Below are positions 1 through 8,462 of a stretch of DNA of 64,000 bases, piece after piece; the stretch's first letter is position 1; each line of letters opens with the position of its first letter. The notes beneath the pieces were generated by a model. It was not told the DNA's origin. It worked only from the letters and a program-made list of their open reading frames with translations, and ran no database searches. The stretch is from an uncultured Alphaproteobacteria bacterium (GTDB taxonomy: Bacteria > Pseudomonadota > Alphaproteobacteria > Micropepsales > Micropepsaceae). A program made the position numbers and the translations under genes. Location: NCBI GenBank assembly GCA_903837555.1, contig CAILUV010000016.1:1-64000 (forward strand). The letters run 5' to 3'.

Positions 1-123
1 TCGGTGCTCACCAACCTGGTGGGCGGCGTGCATTATGACGGCGCCAAGCACGAGACCGGCGACGCGGTGGTCGCCATCTGGATGGACTGTCCGCTGACCG
101 GCGTGCCCGCCGAAAAGAAATAA
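1..123 (+). CDS. C-terminal fragment of an unidentified protein (cut by window edge)
   Basis: An open frame runs from the first base to a TAA at 121-123 and gives the last 40 residues of a protein, ending in PAEKK. The codons have the G/C-rich third positions of the neighbouring genes, so this is very probably the 3' end of a real gene that starts outside the window. I do not recognise the family from this tail. Its stop codon directly abuts the stop of the convergent MFS transporter gene (TGA at 124-126 on the other strand), leaving no room for a separate terminator. Confidence 0.65.
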   Translation, partial: SVLTNLVGGVHYDGAKHETGDAVVAIWMDCPLTGVPAEKK

Positions 124-1359
124 TCAGCGCTTCGCCACGGCACGATCGGGCATGAAGAACATGATGACCGCGGAGGCAAGCAGCGCCCCCGCCATCAGCA
201 GGTACGACATGCCCGGATTGCCGGTGGCGCCGTTGAGCCAGCCCACGCCGTAAGCGCCGACGAACGAGCCCAGCGCACCGAAGCTGTTGATCAGCGCGAT
301 GGCGCCGCCCGAAACGTTGGACGGCAGGATGTCGGGGATATAGGCGAAGAACGGCCCATAGGGCGCGTACATCGCCGCGCCCGCCAGCACCAGCAAACCG
401 AAGCTGGCCCAGAAATGCGTGTCGCCCAGAAGGTACGAGCCATAAAAGGCCAGCGCCGCGACCACGAAGCACGGCCAGGTCGTCGCCGTGCGCTTGCCGG
501 TCTTGTCCGACCAGGTGGAACAGGCAATCTCGGCAAAGATGGCAGCCAGATACGGCACCGCCGACAGCCAGCCAACTTCGACCATGCTCATCTCGCCGCG
601 CTTGAGGATGGACGGCAGCCACATCACAAAGCCGTAGACGCCCAGGCTCCAGAGGAAATAGACCGCCGTCAGGACCAGCACGCGCGGCATTTTAAATGCG
701 GCGAGATAGTTTTTGACCGGCGGTATATCCTTCTGCTCTTCGGCCAGTTGCGCTTCCAGCGCCTGGCGCTCGGCATCGGGCAGCCATTTGGCGCCAGCCG
801 GGCGGTCGGCCACCACCTTCCACCACACGATGCCCCACAGCACCGCCGGCAGGCCTTCGATGATGAACATTTCGCGCCAGCCGAAATTCTCGATCAGGTA
901 GCCCGACAGCACCGCCATCCACAGCATGGTGACGGGATTGCCCAGCACCAGAAAGGCGTTGGCGCGGGCGCGTTCCTTGCGGGTGTACCAGCGCGACTGC
1001 AGAATCAGCATCGCCGGCAACACCGCGCTTTCCACGATGCCCAGCGCGAAGCGCACGCCATAGAGCGCGTTGAGATTGTGCAGCAGGCCAGTGACGGTGG
1101 CGAGCAGACCCCAGCCGATCAGGCCCCACAGGATCAGCTTCTTGACGCTGTATTTCTGCGCGTAGGCGGCGCCGGGAATCTGGAACATGAAATAGCCCAG
1201 GAAGAACAGCGCGCTCAGCAGCGCGTTTTCCGAAGCGGTGATTCCAAGATCCTTGGCCATGCCGCCGGCGGCAGCGAAGCTGAAATTGGCGCGATCGAGA
1301 TAGGCCAGGCTGTAGGTGATGAAAATCACCGGCAGCAGAAGCGTCCAGCGGCGGCTCAA
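124..1359 (-). CDS. MFS transporter, probably anion:cation symporter (ACS) family
   Basis: Predicted 411-residue inner-membrane transporter with about 12 hydrophobic segments in two blocks separated by a charged central loop (around residues 190-230, rich in E, K and Q). The first helix region carries the LAYLDRANFSFA pattern usual in the ACS branch of the major facilitator superfamily, whose members import organic anions such as sugar acids together with a cation; the actual substrate is not readable from sequence. I chose the TTG at 1359 because GGGGGGA lies about eight bases upstream and the protein then begins directly before the first helix. An ATG at 1425 or a TTG at 1431 would add about 22 residues of poor N-terminal character. 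No catabolic genes are adjacent to hint at the substrate. Confidence 0.85.
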   Translation of the reverse strand: MSRRWTLLLPVIFITYSLAYLDRANFSFAAAGGMAKDLGITASENALLSALFFLGYFMFQIPGAAYAQKYSVKKLILWGLIGWGLLATVTGLLHNLNALYGVRFALGIVESAVLPAMLILQSRWYTRKERARANAFLVLGNPVTMLWMAVLSGYLIENFGWREMFIIEGLPAVLWGIVWWKVVADRPAGAKWLPDAERQALEAQLAEEQKDIPPVKNYLAAFKMPRVLVLTAVYFLWSLGVYGFVMWLPSILKRGEMSMVEVGWLSAVPYLAAIFAEIACSTWSDKTGKRTATTWPCFVVAALAFYGSYLLGDTHFWASFGLLVLAGAAMYAPYGPFFAYIPDILPSNVSGGAIALINSFGALGSFVGAYGVGWLNGATGNPGMSYLLMAGALLASAVIMFFMPDRAVAKR

Positions 1360-1582
1360 GGCAGTCCCCCCAATATCGTTAAGGGACAGGCAAGCATGTC
1401 TGACGTTCTGATTCAAACGGAACATGGCCAAAAGAATGAACAGGGCAGCAAGATTTGATTCAAATTTTCCGCAATCTCGAATTACGCGCTGTGCGTAACT
1501 GCGGCATTCGATAGTTTACAATTGCCTGCCGACCATGCCGCTCCCATGGTTTCGCCGGAACTGATTAACGACGGAGTGTTCC

Positions 1583-2062
1583 ATGGAAATCGATCCGGTT
1601 GTGTTCCTGGCGGAAGAGCTGCGCTGCAAGGAGCGCGCCCTGCGGGACGCGGTGAAGCGCTATGAACGGGACCATGCCCGCGAGAATGGCGAAGCGGTCA
1701 ACATGCTGCTGGAGACGTTGAAGGTCCTGTACCGCGAGTTTTTCGAAACCGTGCCCACCAGCGTGCTGGGCGCCAGCGAAATGGTGCGCATGACGGCGCA
1801 GCGCCTGCCCTTCTCCCTCGCGCGCTAAGCCAACCATTTTCACGAGGTGGCGGACCGGTTGAGCCAGGGCAAGCGCGAGCATGCGGACCTGGTATGGCTG
1901 CGGGCCATGCGCAACGCGCTCAAGGAAGGACAGGGCGGCGAACAGGGCATGAAAGCCGCGCCGTTGCTGGGGCTGGCGCTGAAGGGCGCGGCCCGGCCCA
2001 TCGTGGTCTTCCGCGCCTTCGCGCCGCCGCCCGATGACGACATTCCGGTCCGGACCCATTGA
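1583..2062 (+). pseudogene. Conserved small protein split by an in-frame TAA (81 + 71 residue halves)
   Basis: The first half runs from an ATG at 1583, preceded by GGAG, to a TAA at 1826-1828 (81 residues, helical, charged, starting MEIDPVVFLAEEL). The same frame stays open after the stop to a TGA at 2060-2062, and codon use there is still strongly G/C at third positions, so the two halves look like one original protein of about 159 residues interrupted by one nonsense codon. A GTG at 1847 with GAGG next to it could restart translation and yield a 71-residue second product. The alternatives are a true pseudogene, a two-protein arrangement, stop readthrough or a sequencing error. I recognise no domain. 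Confidence 0.55.
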
Positions 2063-2114
2063 AGGCGCCAGAAGCCTGCACTAGCCTGCCGCAAAATAAA
2101 CCAGAGGATACGCC

Positions 2115-2531
2115 ATGAAGATCGCGAACGCCGCTTTTGCTTTCGTCTTGCTGAGTTCCGGCGCGGCCATGGCCGACACCAAGGTGCTGGAGCATCACGT
2201 CGCCCAGATGAAGACCGGCAATCTGGAAGCAGTGCTGTCCGATTACGCGCCCAACGCCGTCATCGTCACCCCGCCCGGCGCCATGTCGAAAAGCGGCGTG
2301 TTCATCGGCAAGGATGCGCGCACGCTGTTCGCCATCCTGACCAACAAGGAAAACCTGCCCGGCAACAAGACCATGCAGGTGAGCTATGAGAATCTTGGTC
2401 CCGACACCACGCTGATGCGCTGGGTTCAGTACAAGGGCACGCCCAAGCAGCTCTCCGGCCACGACGTCTTCGTGGTGCGCGGCGGAAAGATCGTGTTCCA
2501 GACGGTGAGCATCGACCCGCCGAAGAAGTAG
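2115..2531 (+). CDS. Secreted NTF2-like (SnoaL-type) protein
   Basis: A 138-residue protein with a Sec signal peptide (hydrophobic stretch AFAFVLLSSGAAMA, cleavage likely after the second AMA-type alanine near residue 20). The mature part fits the small cone-shaped NTF2/SnoaL fold: an N-terminal helix region (VLEHHVAQMKTGNLEAVLSDY), then PNAVIVTPPG and alternating strands ending in GGKIVFQTVSID. Members include enzymes and ligand-binding proteins, and the periplasmic ones are mostly uncharacterised, so no reaction is assigned. AGAGGA precedes the ATG at good spacing. It follows the split gene by 52 bases and could be co-transcribed with it. Confidence 0.75.
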   Translation: MKIANAAFAFVLLSSGAAMADTKVLEHHVAQMKTGNLEAVLSDYAPNAVIVTPPGAMSKSGVFIGKDARTLFAILTNKENLPGNKTMQVSYENLGPDTTLMRWVQYKGTPKQLSGHDVFVVRGGKIVFQTVSIDPPKK

Positions 2532-2595
2532 TCCTGCCGAACCCTCTGTATGGACTTTCTCTGCGGACAGACAGGGGAAAGCTGGAACAGAACGG

Positions 2596-3273
2596 CTAGG
2601 AGATTCCGCCCGCAAGCGCCAATGCGACGAGAATGGCGAGGAAAAGCGCCTTGGCCATAACCCACACGGCCTGGGCAACCGCCGCACCCGTGTCCAGACC
2701 CAGGGTGCGGCGCAACTGCAAAGTTTCGACAGTCAGGTACCAGCCCGCCGCCACGGCATAGCCTAGCGGCATCACGATGTGGGCGGCCTGGGGATACAGG
2801 CCCGAAATCGTGCTCGTGGCGGCGATGAAGATAACGAAGACCGCAACGACATAGCATTCAGCGAAAAACGGGGGGCGCAGATACTTGCGCTCAAGCGGCA
2901 GTTTCTCGCGTTTCACATAGGCGGCCGCGGTGAAAAGAGGCAGCAGGCCGAACACAAAGGCCCGCAGCGCGATCACATTCTGGTCGGAGGACACGATCGC
3001 CCGCGCCATGTCGCTTCCGGCCTTGATGACCTCCCGGTGAACATTCACCTCGATCACATGCGCAAAGACCAGCGTGATCAGCAGGAGCAAAGGCGGGCTC
3101 AGCGTATCGGTATACTGTTCCTCTTCCTTGTCGACCTGCTCGTGATTGGAATAATCGATCATGCGCAGGGGACGGCGAACGACCATCCACAAGGTGCGCG
3201 GGTAATAGATGATCCAGGTCAGAATTTCGAAGAGCAGTTCGTCCAGCGAACGAAGAAGCTTGAAGAAATCCAA
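2596..3273 (-). CDS. Unknown multi-pass membrane protein
   Basis: A 225-residue protein with about five hydrophobic segments (roughly residues 62-78, 101-120, 138-160, 163-182 and 200-222) after a basic, aromatic N-terminus. An acidic stretch DKEEEQYTD lies before the first helix. The start is TTG at 3273, supported by AGGTGA five bases upstream; no ATG gives a better protein. The general shape resembles Yip1-like or other small alphaproteobacterial membrane proteins, but I cannot name a family. It stands alone, convergent with the NTF2-like gene and next to the tRNA. Confidence 0.7.
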   Translation of the reverse strand: MDFFKLLRSLDELLFEILTWIIYYPRTLWMVVRRPLRMIDYSNHEQVDKEEEQYTDTLSPPLLLLITLVFAHVIEVNVHREVIKAGSDMARAIVSSDQNVIALRAFVFGLLPLFTAAAYVKREKLPLERKYLRPPFFAECYVVAVFVIFIAATSTISGLYPQAAHIVMPLGYAVAAGWYLTVETLQLRRTLGLDTGAAVAQAVWVMAKALFLAILVALALAGGIS

Positions 3274-3431
3274 GGCTCACCTGTTTGACGCGCAATCGCA
3301 TCATGGTGGGCAATCACCCAGCGCTTTTCAACAACGGCTTGTTGGCTGGGTCGCCCCTCGCCCGCTTTGCGGGCCGAAACGGGGCCAGTTTTTTTAAGTC
3401 ACTTCGCCCATATGAAGAGCTAGTCCCAAAT

Positions 3432-3506
3432 TGGTGCCCCCAAGGGGAATCGAACCCCTGTTTCAGCCTTGAGAGGGCCGCGTCCTGACCGCTAGACGAT
3501 GGGGGC
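3432..3506 (-). tRNA. tRNA-Glu (anticodon CUC), CCA encoded
   Basis: Read on the minus strand, the acceptor stem GCCCCCA (3506-3500) pairs with TGGGGGC (3442-3436), followed by discriminator A and an encoded CCA (3434-3432). The D-arm GTCTAGCGGTCAGGAC, the anticodon stem CGGCC/GGCTG with loop CTCTCAA and the T-arm with GGTTCGATTCC are all present. The loop puts CTC at positions 34-36, giving a glutamate tRNA reading GAG. All arms pair with one G-U in the anticodon stem, so the gene looks functional. Confidence 0.96.
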
Positions 3507-3630
3507 CAGCGGGAGGGCGCTTATAGCGGGGGGTGTGAGGAACCTGCAAGTTCCGGTCATTTGGTGCGTTTTTGGGACCGGAACGACCCAAGGTCTTGGG
3601 AATTAGAATGAGGAGCACCAGAGGCCAGCC

Positions 3631-3942
3631 ATGCCGCATTATTATTTCCATGTTCGCGAAGGATCAGAGCTCAGCAAAGACACCGAAGGTCAGGACCTTC
3701 CAAACGTCGAAGCGGCGCGAAAGGAAGCCATATCCGCAAGCCGGGAAATGCTGGGCGAGAAGCTGCTGCATGGTGGCTCGCTCAATCACCGCACCATCGA
3801 AATCGCCGATGAAACCGGGCATGTGGTGGACGTGGTCAGTTCCAACGACGTCTTATATCAGGCAGGCAAGTTTCGGACCTACGCGGATGATGTTACTCAG
3901 TCCGCGCCCGTCATACAGCCGCGGAACACACCGTCGCGATAA
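3631..3942 (+). CDS. DUF6894 family protein
   Basis: A 103-residue soluble protein opening MPHYYFHVREG and followed by D-EGQDLP-(N)VEAARKEAI, the pattern of the DUF6894 family, which is common in Alphaproteobacteria and has no established function. AGAGG precedes the ATG. Its last 46 bases overlap the convergent JAMM peptidase gene on the opposite strand. Family assignment rests on the N-terminal motif; the role is unknown. Confidence 0.75.
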   Translation: MPHYYFHVREGSELSKDTEGQDLPNVEAARKEAISASREMLGEKLLHGGSLNHRTIEIADETGHVVDVVSSNDVLYQAGKFRTYADDVTQSAPVIQPRNTPSR

Positions 3943-4295
3943 ACGAACGCGTTCAGTTCGCGGTCGCTCACGATCAACCACAAAAAATTATCCTGCTCCG
4001 CACCGGCCAGATCGGTAGCGGAAGGGCGCGCCGCGCCGTGCGGGTGGGAGTGGTAGCAGCCGATAATGGCATGGCAGCTAGCGCGCGCGGTTTTCTGGGC
4101 CTTGAGATGATCGGCGGGATCGATCTCGAACCTGTCTGGCCGGGATGACAGGTTGCGCGCCGGATGCAGCGCGGTGATGCGGAACGCATTGCCATCATGC
4201 GCACCCTCCAGCAATCCGCAACATTCCTGAGGGTGCGCCGCATCAGCTTGCGCGAAGATCGCAGCCGCCAATGCGGCAGGCAGGCTGACCCTCAC
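3897..4295 (-). CDS. M67 family JAMM/MPN metallopeptidase
   Basis: A 132-residue protein with a complete JAMM zinc site: Glu24 in PQECCGLL, then His82, His84, Ser92 and Asp95 in YHSHPHG-AARPSATD. This is the prokaryotic Mov34/MPN/PAD-1 type, whose members cleave isopeptide or C-terminal bonds, for example on ubiquitin-like sulfur carriers; the target here is unknown and no ThiS/MoaD-like gene is beside it. The start is GTG at 4295, whose GTGA overlaps the TGA of the upstream DUF6476-type gene, suggesting translational coupling. The 3' end overlaps the DUF6894 gene by 46 bases in convergent orientation. Confidence 0.88.
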   Translation of the reverse strand: MRVSLPAALAAAIFAQADAAHPQECCGLLEGAHDGNAFRITALHPARNLSSRPDRFEIDPADHLKAQKTARASCHAIIGCYHSHPHGAARPSATDLAGAEQDNFLWLIVSDRELNAFVYRDGVFRGCMTGAD

Positions 4296-4606
4296 GGCTC
4301 GCTGCGGATGCGGGTGACCAGGCGGCCATTCTGCAGATCCACGATATAGATTTCCTCGCCGCCGCCGATGCGAGCCCGCAGGATCAAACGGCCCGGCTGG
4401 CTTTGCATTTCCATCAGCACCGCACCCTTGGGCAGAACGAAGCTTCCGGCCGCTACGGCTGGCGATGCGGCCTGCCGGTCCTTGGGACTCCTCAGCACGC
4501 CCGCGACTAGGACGAACAGGGCTATGATAATCAGGGCGGACAGAATAATAACGGCCCACTTGGCAGCCTTGTATCGGGCGGTCTGGTTTTCCGGAATGGG
4601 CGGCAT
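4292..4606 (-). CDS. DUF6476-like single-pass membrane protein
   Basis: A 104-residue protein with a short polar N-terminus, one transmembrane helix (about residues 15-38, WAVIILSALIIIALFVLVAGVL) and a periplasmic beta-rich tail containing VLPKGAVLMEMQSQ and GEEIYIVDLQNGRLVTRI. This organisation and its position next to rluD and rpoH match the DUF6476 proteins of Alphaproteobacteria, which have no assigned function. The ATG at 4606 overlaps the start of the divergent rluD gene; a TTG at 4615 is a possible alternative. It is the first gene of a two-gene unit with the JAMM peptidase. Confidence 0.65.
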   Translation of the reverse strand: MPPIPENQTARYKAAKWAVIILSALIIIALFVLVAGVLRSPKDRQAASPAVAAGSFVLPKGAVLMEMQSQPGRLILRARIGGGEEIYIVDLQNGRLVTRIRSEP

Positions 4607-5618
4607 GTCTGACAAGGAAGTCTCCTCAAGCGATCGGCGCGAAGCAGTGGCCGATGAAAGCCATGCCGGCTGGCGGTTGGACCGTTTCCTCAGCCATGCC
4701 CTGCCCGATTTCAGCCGCTCGCGGCTGCAGCAGTTGCTGGAAGCAGGCGCGGTGTCATCAGGCGCGCGGACGATAAAAGACGCCAACCACCGGGTCAAAC
4801 CGGGCGATGCTTTCGCGCTGGTAGTGCCGCCGGTCGCGCCCGCGATCCCGCAAGGCGAAAACATCCCGCTGGAGGTCATTTACGAAGACAAGGACCTGAT
4901 CGTGATCGACAAGCCAGCGGGGCTGGTGGTGCATCCCGCCGCCGGCAATCCCGACGGCACGCTCGTCAATGCGCTGATCGGTCATTGCGGCGAAGACATG
5001 CTGTCGATCGGCGGCGAAGCGCGGCCCGGCATCGTGCACCGGCTCGACAAGGACACATCCGGCTTGATGGTGGCCGCCAAGACCGAACGCGCCATGGCCA
5101 GCCTGGCCAAGCAGTTCGCCAACCACACGATCGAGCGCGCCTATAACGCCGTGGTGTGGGGCAGCCCGCGCGACTCCAGCGGCGTGATCGAAACCCAGAT
5201 CGGCCGCAGCCCATTCGACCGCAAGCGCATGACGGTGCTGCGCAGCGGCGGCAAGCGCGCCGTCACCCGCTACAAGGTGCTGGAGAAATTCGGCCCCGCA
5301 GAGAGACCTTTCGCATCTTTAATCGAATGCCGCCTGGAAACCGGGCGCACCCACCAGATCCGCGTGCATCTTACGCATATCGGCCATCCCCTGGTTGGCG
5401 ACCCCCAATATGGCCGCGCCCGGGCCGCGCCGCGTGCCAAAAACGCGGGCGAGGAAGCCGCGTTTACAGCGGTCACCGAATTCCCCCGCCAGGCGCTGCA
5501 TGCATTTGTCTTGGGATTCCAGCATCCTAGCCTGCACAAGACCCTGCGTTTTGAGTCCCCCTGGCCTGCGGATTTTAGTTCCCTTGCCGGGGCCCTGCGG
5601 AACTTGAATTCGCCCTGA
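4605..5618 (+). CDS. rluD: RluA-family 23S rRNA pseudouridine synthase (RluD type)
   Basis: A 337-residue enzyme that isomerises uridine to pseudouridine in 23S rRNA during ribosome assembly. An N-terminal S4 RNA-binding domain (WRLDRFLSHALPDFSRSRLQQLLEAGAV, about residues 20-47) is followed by the catalytic domain with the HRLDKDTSGLMV signature, whose Asp is the catalytic residue, and the conserved GRTHQIRVH motif. It has no small-subunit partner, as expected. The ATG at 4605 is favoured for a normal N-terminus; an ATG at 4596 would add three residues. The start overlaps the ATG of the divergent DUF6476-type gene. rpoH follows 86 bases downstream, an order found in many alphaproteobacterial genomes. 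Confidence 0.9.
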   Translation: MSDKEVSSSDRREAVADESHAGWRLDRFLSHALPDFSRSRLQQLLEAGAVSSGARTIKDANHRVKPGDAFALVVPPVAPAIPQGENIPLEVIYEDKDLIVIDKPAGLVVHPAAGNPDGTLVNALIGHCGEDMLSIGGEARPGIVHRLDKDTSGLMVAAKTERAMASLAKQFANHTIERAYNAVVWGSPRDSSGVIETQIGRSPFDRKRMTVLRSGGKRAVTRYKVLEKFGPAERPFASLIECRLETGRTHQIRVHLTHIGHPLVGDPQYGRARAAPRAKNAGEEAAFTAVTEFPRQALHAFVLGFQHPSLHKTLRFESPWPADFSSLAGALRNLNSP

Positions 5619-5704
5619 GCCGGCATATCTATTTTCAACTGCCCGCCGCTGACCCGATGGGCCGCCGGGCGTTATCTGATCTCAAGCCCGGATAAGGGGG
5701 ACTT

Positions 5705-6592
5705 ATGAGCAGTCGTGGACTTCCCGCTCTGTCGGGCGAAGCAGGCCTCTCGCGGTATCTCACCGAGATCCGCAAGTTTCCGCTGCTGTCCGCCGAGGAC
5801 GAATACATGTTCGCCAAGCGCTGGAAGGAGCATGAAGACCCGGAGGCCGCGCGCCGCCTGGTTACCAGCCATCTGCGCCTCGTCGCCAAGATCGCGATGG
5901 GTTATCGCGGCTATGGCCTGCCGGTTTCCGAAATCGTGTCCGAAGGCAATGTCGGGTTGATGCAGGCGGTGAAGCGTTTCGAGCCCGACAAGGGCTTCCG
6001 CCTTGCCACCTATGCGATGTGGTGGATCCGCGCCTCGATCCAGGAATATGTCCTGCGCTCGTGGAGCATGGTGAAGCTCGGCACCACCGCCGCGCAAAAG
6101 AAGCTGTTCTTCAACCTGCGCAAGGCAAAGTCGAACATCGGCGCCATCGAGGAAGGCGACCTGACGCCCGAACATGTCGCGACCCTGTCGGATCAGCTCG
6201 GCGTGACGCCCACCGAAGTCACGGACATGAACCGCCGCCTGTCGGGCCCGGATTCATCGCTGAACGCGCCGCTGCGTTCGGAAAGCGAAAGCGAATGGCA
6301 GGACTGGCTGGCGGATGATACCGCCGACCAGGAAACCCGCTTGGCCGAACGCGAAGAGATGGATGACCGTCACACGCTGCTGGTCAACGCGATGAAGGAC
6401 CTGACCGAGCGCGAGCGCGACATTATTCAGGCGCGCCGCCTGCAGGACGAACCCGTCACGCTGGAAGACCTGTCGCAGAAGTACGGCGTTTCCAGAGAAC
6501 GCGTGCGTCAGATCGAAGTAAGGGCGTTCGAGAAGCTGCAGCGCGGCATGCAGGCGGCCATGAATCCGGGCCAACTTCCGGCACCGGCCTAA
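5705..6592 (+). CDS. rpoH: RNA polymerase heat-shock sigma factor sigma-32
   Basis: A 295-residue group 3 sigma-70 factor that directs RNA polymerase to heat-shock promoters. Region 2 is intact (VSEGNVGLMQAVKRFEP, then FRLATYAMWWIRASIQEYVL), followed by the RpoH-specific box around QKKLFFNLRKAK that distinguishes sigma-32 from housekeeping sigma factors. Region 4 with the helix-turn-helix (LSQKYGVSRERVRQIEVRAFEKL) closes the protein. The ATG has a strong AAGGGGGA ribosome site. It follows rluD in the same direction. Alphaproteobacteria often have more than one rpoH; I cannot tell which copy this is. Confidence 0.95.
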   Translation: MSSRGLPALSGEAGLSRYLTEIRKFPLLSAEDEYMFAKRWKEHEDPEAARRLVTSHLRLVAKIAMGYRGYGLPVSEIVSEGNVGLMQAVKRFEPDKGFRLATYAMWWIRASIQEYVLRSWSMVKLGTTAAQKKLFFNLRKAKSNIGAIEEGDLTPEHVATLSDQLGVTPTEVTDMNRRLSGPDSSLNAPLRSESESEWQDWLADDTADQETRLAEREEMDDRHTLLVNAMKDLTERERDIIQARRLQDEPVTLEDLSQKYGVSRERVRQIEVRAFEKLQRGMQAAMNPGQLPAPA

Positions 6593-6595
6593 ATA

Positions 6596-6619
6596 CCTGC
6601 GCGGCTATTGTCGCGCAGG
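6596..6619. terminator. Hairpin between convergent rpoH and DUF3775 genes
   Basis: A perfect eight-base stem CCTGCGCG (6596-6603) and CGCGCAGG (6612-6619) with an eight-base loop sits just after the rpoH stop and overlaps the 3' end of the convergent gene. Neither side has a clear T-run, so intrinsic termination would be weak; it may act as a bidirectional 3'-end structure. Confidence 0.35.
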
Positions 6620-7120
6620 CTTGTCCGGCATGTTGCCCAGCGGCTGATTTTCCCCGTTCACGTCTTCACGCGTGTCGGGATCATCGACGATGCCTTCGTC
6701 GAACATGGCCAGGCCGTCTTCCAGGTAATCGCCCAAGAGCGGCAGGCCCAGCAGATATTCCGCCGTGCGGCGTGAATGTTCCGATTTGGCGGTTGCGATC
6801 GCTTCCTTCCACTCGTCCAGACCGAAGGTGCCGCGGCCCAGCCAGGCCAGCGCCACCAGCCGGATGCGTTCGTCATCGTTCAGGCCGCGGATCGCGCCCA
6901 GCAGTTCCTCGCGCACGGGGTCGTCCGCCGTGTCGAGCAATACATCGGTCTGGCCATCATCGATCGCGTTGGAACCGGAATCAGGATCGGCGTCGCTTTC
7001 CTTCACGTCATATTCGCGCGCCTTCAGGATGATGAAACTCACCTTGTCCAGCGGCAGGTTCAGAGAAGGCTCCTGGACGGATTTGCGCGGCAAACCGGAA
7101 CTGGACGAGAGCGAAGCCAT
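6605..7120 (-). CDS. DUF3775 domain protein
   Basis: A 171-residue acidic soluble protein. After a variable N-terminus it has LNLPLDKVSFIILKAREYDVKE, and later LNDDERIRLVALAWLGRGTF and WKEAIATAKSEHSRRTAEYLLGLPLLGDYLEDGLAMF, the helical pattern of DUF3775, a family of unknown function common in Alphaproteobacteria. The ATG at 7120 is preceded by AGGA at about ten bases. A longer frame extends upstream to 7237 but its codons and composition do not look coding. It is divergent from serC and convergent with rpoH. Confidence 0.8.
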   Translation of the reverse strand: MASLSSSSGLPRKSVQEPSLNLPLDKVSFIILKAREYDVKESDADPDSGSNAIDDGQTDVLLDTADDPVREELLGAIRGLNDDERIRLVALAWLGRGTFGLDEWKEAIATAKSEHSRRTAEYLLGLPLLGDYLEDGLAMFDEGIVDDPDTREDVNGENQPLGNMPDKPARQ

Positions 7121-7234
7121 GGGAATTCCTGTTCTTTTTCTCTTTGGCGAGAACGCATGAACAGGTGCGGCGTTCCCGCATGGATTTCGGCGTTGACGCG
7201 GACAGGCGCGCACCCCTATATCGGCGGCGGGCCA

Positions 7235-7273
7235 CACCTCCCCAACGAGGTGCTATCATTCTGGAAGGAATGA
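7235..7273 (+). promoter_or_regulatory. serC leader RNA element (two hairpins at the ribosome site)
   Basis: Directly before serC are two hairpins: CACCTC (7235-7240) with GAGGTG (7247-7252), and TCATTC (7256-7261) with GAATGA (7268-7273), the second enclosing the loop TGGAAG, which with the following GGAA forms the ribosome binding site about 11 bases before the ATG at 7280. A conserved 'serC' motif at this place in Alphaproteobacteria is described in the comparative-genomics RNA literature and is thought to regulate serine synthesis. The match here is from memory of its layout, not a model search. Confidence 0.55.
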
Positions 7274-7279
7274 ACCGCG

Positions 7280-8443
7280 ATGACTGAAGAAGTAGTTCGT
7301 CCGGCTGTGCGTCCCGCGCGGCCTTTTTTTTCGTCCGGACCCTGCGCCAAGCGCCCGGGCTGGACCCATGAAGCGCTGAAGGGCGCGCTGGTGGGACGGT
7401 CCCACCGCTCCAAACCCGGCAAAGCCAAGCTTTCGGATGCGATCAACCGCACCAAAAAGCTGCTGAGCCTGCCCGAAGGCTATCGCTGCGGCATCGTCCC
7501 GGCATCGGATACCGGCGCGGTGGAAATGGCGCTGTGGTCGCTTCTGGGTCCGCGCCCGGTTGACCTGTTCGCCTGGGAGAGCTTTTCGGAAGACTGGGTG
7601 ACCGACACGGTCAAGGAGCTGAAAATCAAGGACACACGCGTGTTCAAGGCCGGTTACGGCCAGCTTCCCGACATGACGCAGTACAATCCCGCCCATGACG
7701 CGGTGTTCGTGTGGAACGGCACTACCAGCGGCGTGAAGTTGCCGGATGGCGACTGGATTCCCGACAACCGCGAAGGCCTGACCATCTGCGACGCCACCTC
7801 GGCAGCATTTGCGATGGATCTGCCGTGGGACAGGCTCGATGTCGTGACCTTTTCCTGGCAGAAGGTGCTGGGCGGCGAAGCGGCGCATGGCGTGCTGATG
7901 CTTTCGCCCCGCGCCGTCGCGCGGCTGGAATCCTACACCCCGCCCTGGCCGATGCCGAAAATCTTCCGCATGACCAAAGGCGGCAAGATCGTGGAAGGCA
8001 TTTTCGAAGGCGAGACCATCAACACACCGTCGATGGTGGCGGTGGAAGATTATCTCGACGCGCTGACCTGGGCGGAAGGCGTTGGCGGGCTGAAGGGCCT
8101 GATCCAGCGCTCCAACGCCAACCTCAAGGTGCTGGAAGACTGGGCCGCCAAATCGGACTGGGCCGGTTTCCTGGCGGAAGACAAAGCCATCCGCTCCAAC
8201 ACCAGCGTGTGCATCAAGGTCACCGACCCCTGGTTTGAATCGCTCAGCGACGACGCCAAGGCCGATACCGCCAAGAAGATCGCCACCCTGCTGGACAAGG
8301 AAGGCGTGGCGCTGGACATCGCCGGTTATCGCGCCGCCCCCGCCGGGCTTCGCATCTGGTGCGGCGCCACGGTGGACAAGGAAGACATCGCGGCGCTCAC
8401 GCCATGGCTCGACTGGGCCTGGGCGCAGGTCAAGAAAGCCTAG
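7280..8443 (+). CDS. serC: Phosphoserine aminotransferase
   Basis: A 387-residue class V aminotransferase that converts 3-phosphohydroxypyruvate and glutamate to phosphoserine and 2-oxoglutarate, the second step of serine synthesis, using pyridoxal phosphate. The N-terminus carries the substrate-binding [13 protein letters not shown] segment and the cofactor lysine lies in [15 protein letters not shown]. Length and sequence fit the alphaproteobacterial type of SerC rather than the shorter E. coli type. It begins a serC-sseB-serA run with gaps of about 20 bases, so the three genes are probably one operon controlled through the hairpin leader in front of it. Confidence 0.95.
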   Translation: MTEEVVRPAVRPARPFFSSGPCAKRPGWTHEALKGALVGRSHRSKPGKAKLSDAINRTKKLLSLPEGYRCGIVPASDTGAVEMALWSLLGPRPVDLFAWESFSEDWVTDTVKELKIKDTRVFKAGYGQLPDMTQYNPAHDAVFVWNGTTSGVKLPDGDWIPDNREGLTICDATSAAFAMDLPWDRLDVVTFSWQKVLGGEAAHGVLMLSPRAVARLESYTPPWPMPKIFRMTKGGKIVEGIFEGETINTPSMVAVEDYLDALTWAEGVGGLKGLIQRSNANLKVLEDWAAKSDWAGFLAEDKAIRSNTSVCIKVTDPWFESLSDDAKADTAKKIATLLDKEGVALDIAGYRAAPAGLRIWCGATVDKEDIAALTPWLDWAWAQVKKA

Positions 8444-8462
8444 CAAGAAGGAAAAAATCCTC

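Noticed and set aside
415-1458. Long plus-strand open frame opposite the MFS transporter
   Set aside because: It is the antisense shadow of a clear 12-helix transporter; the peptide is rich in H, Q, R and has no domain.
6596-6619. Strong intrinsic terminator after rpoH
   Set aside because: The hairpin is perfect but no T-run follows on either strand, so it is listed only with low confidence.
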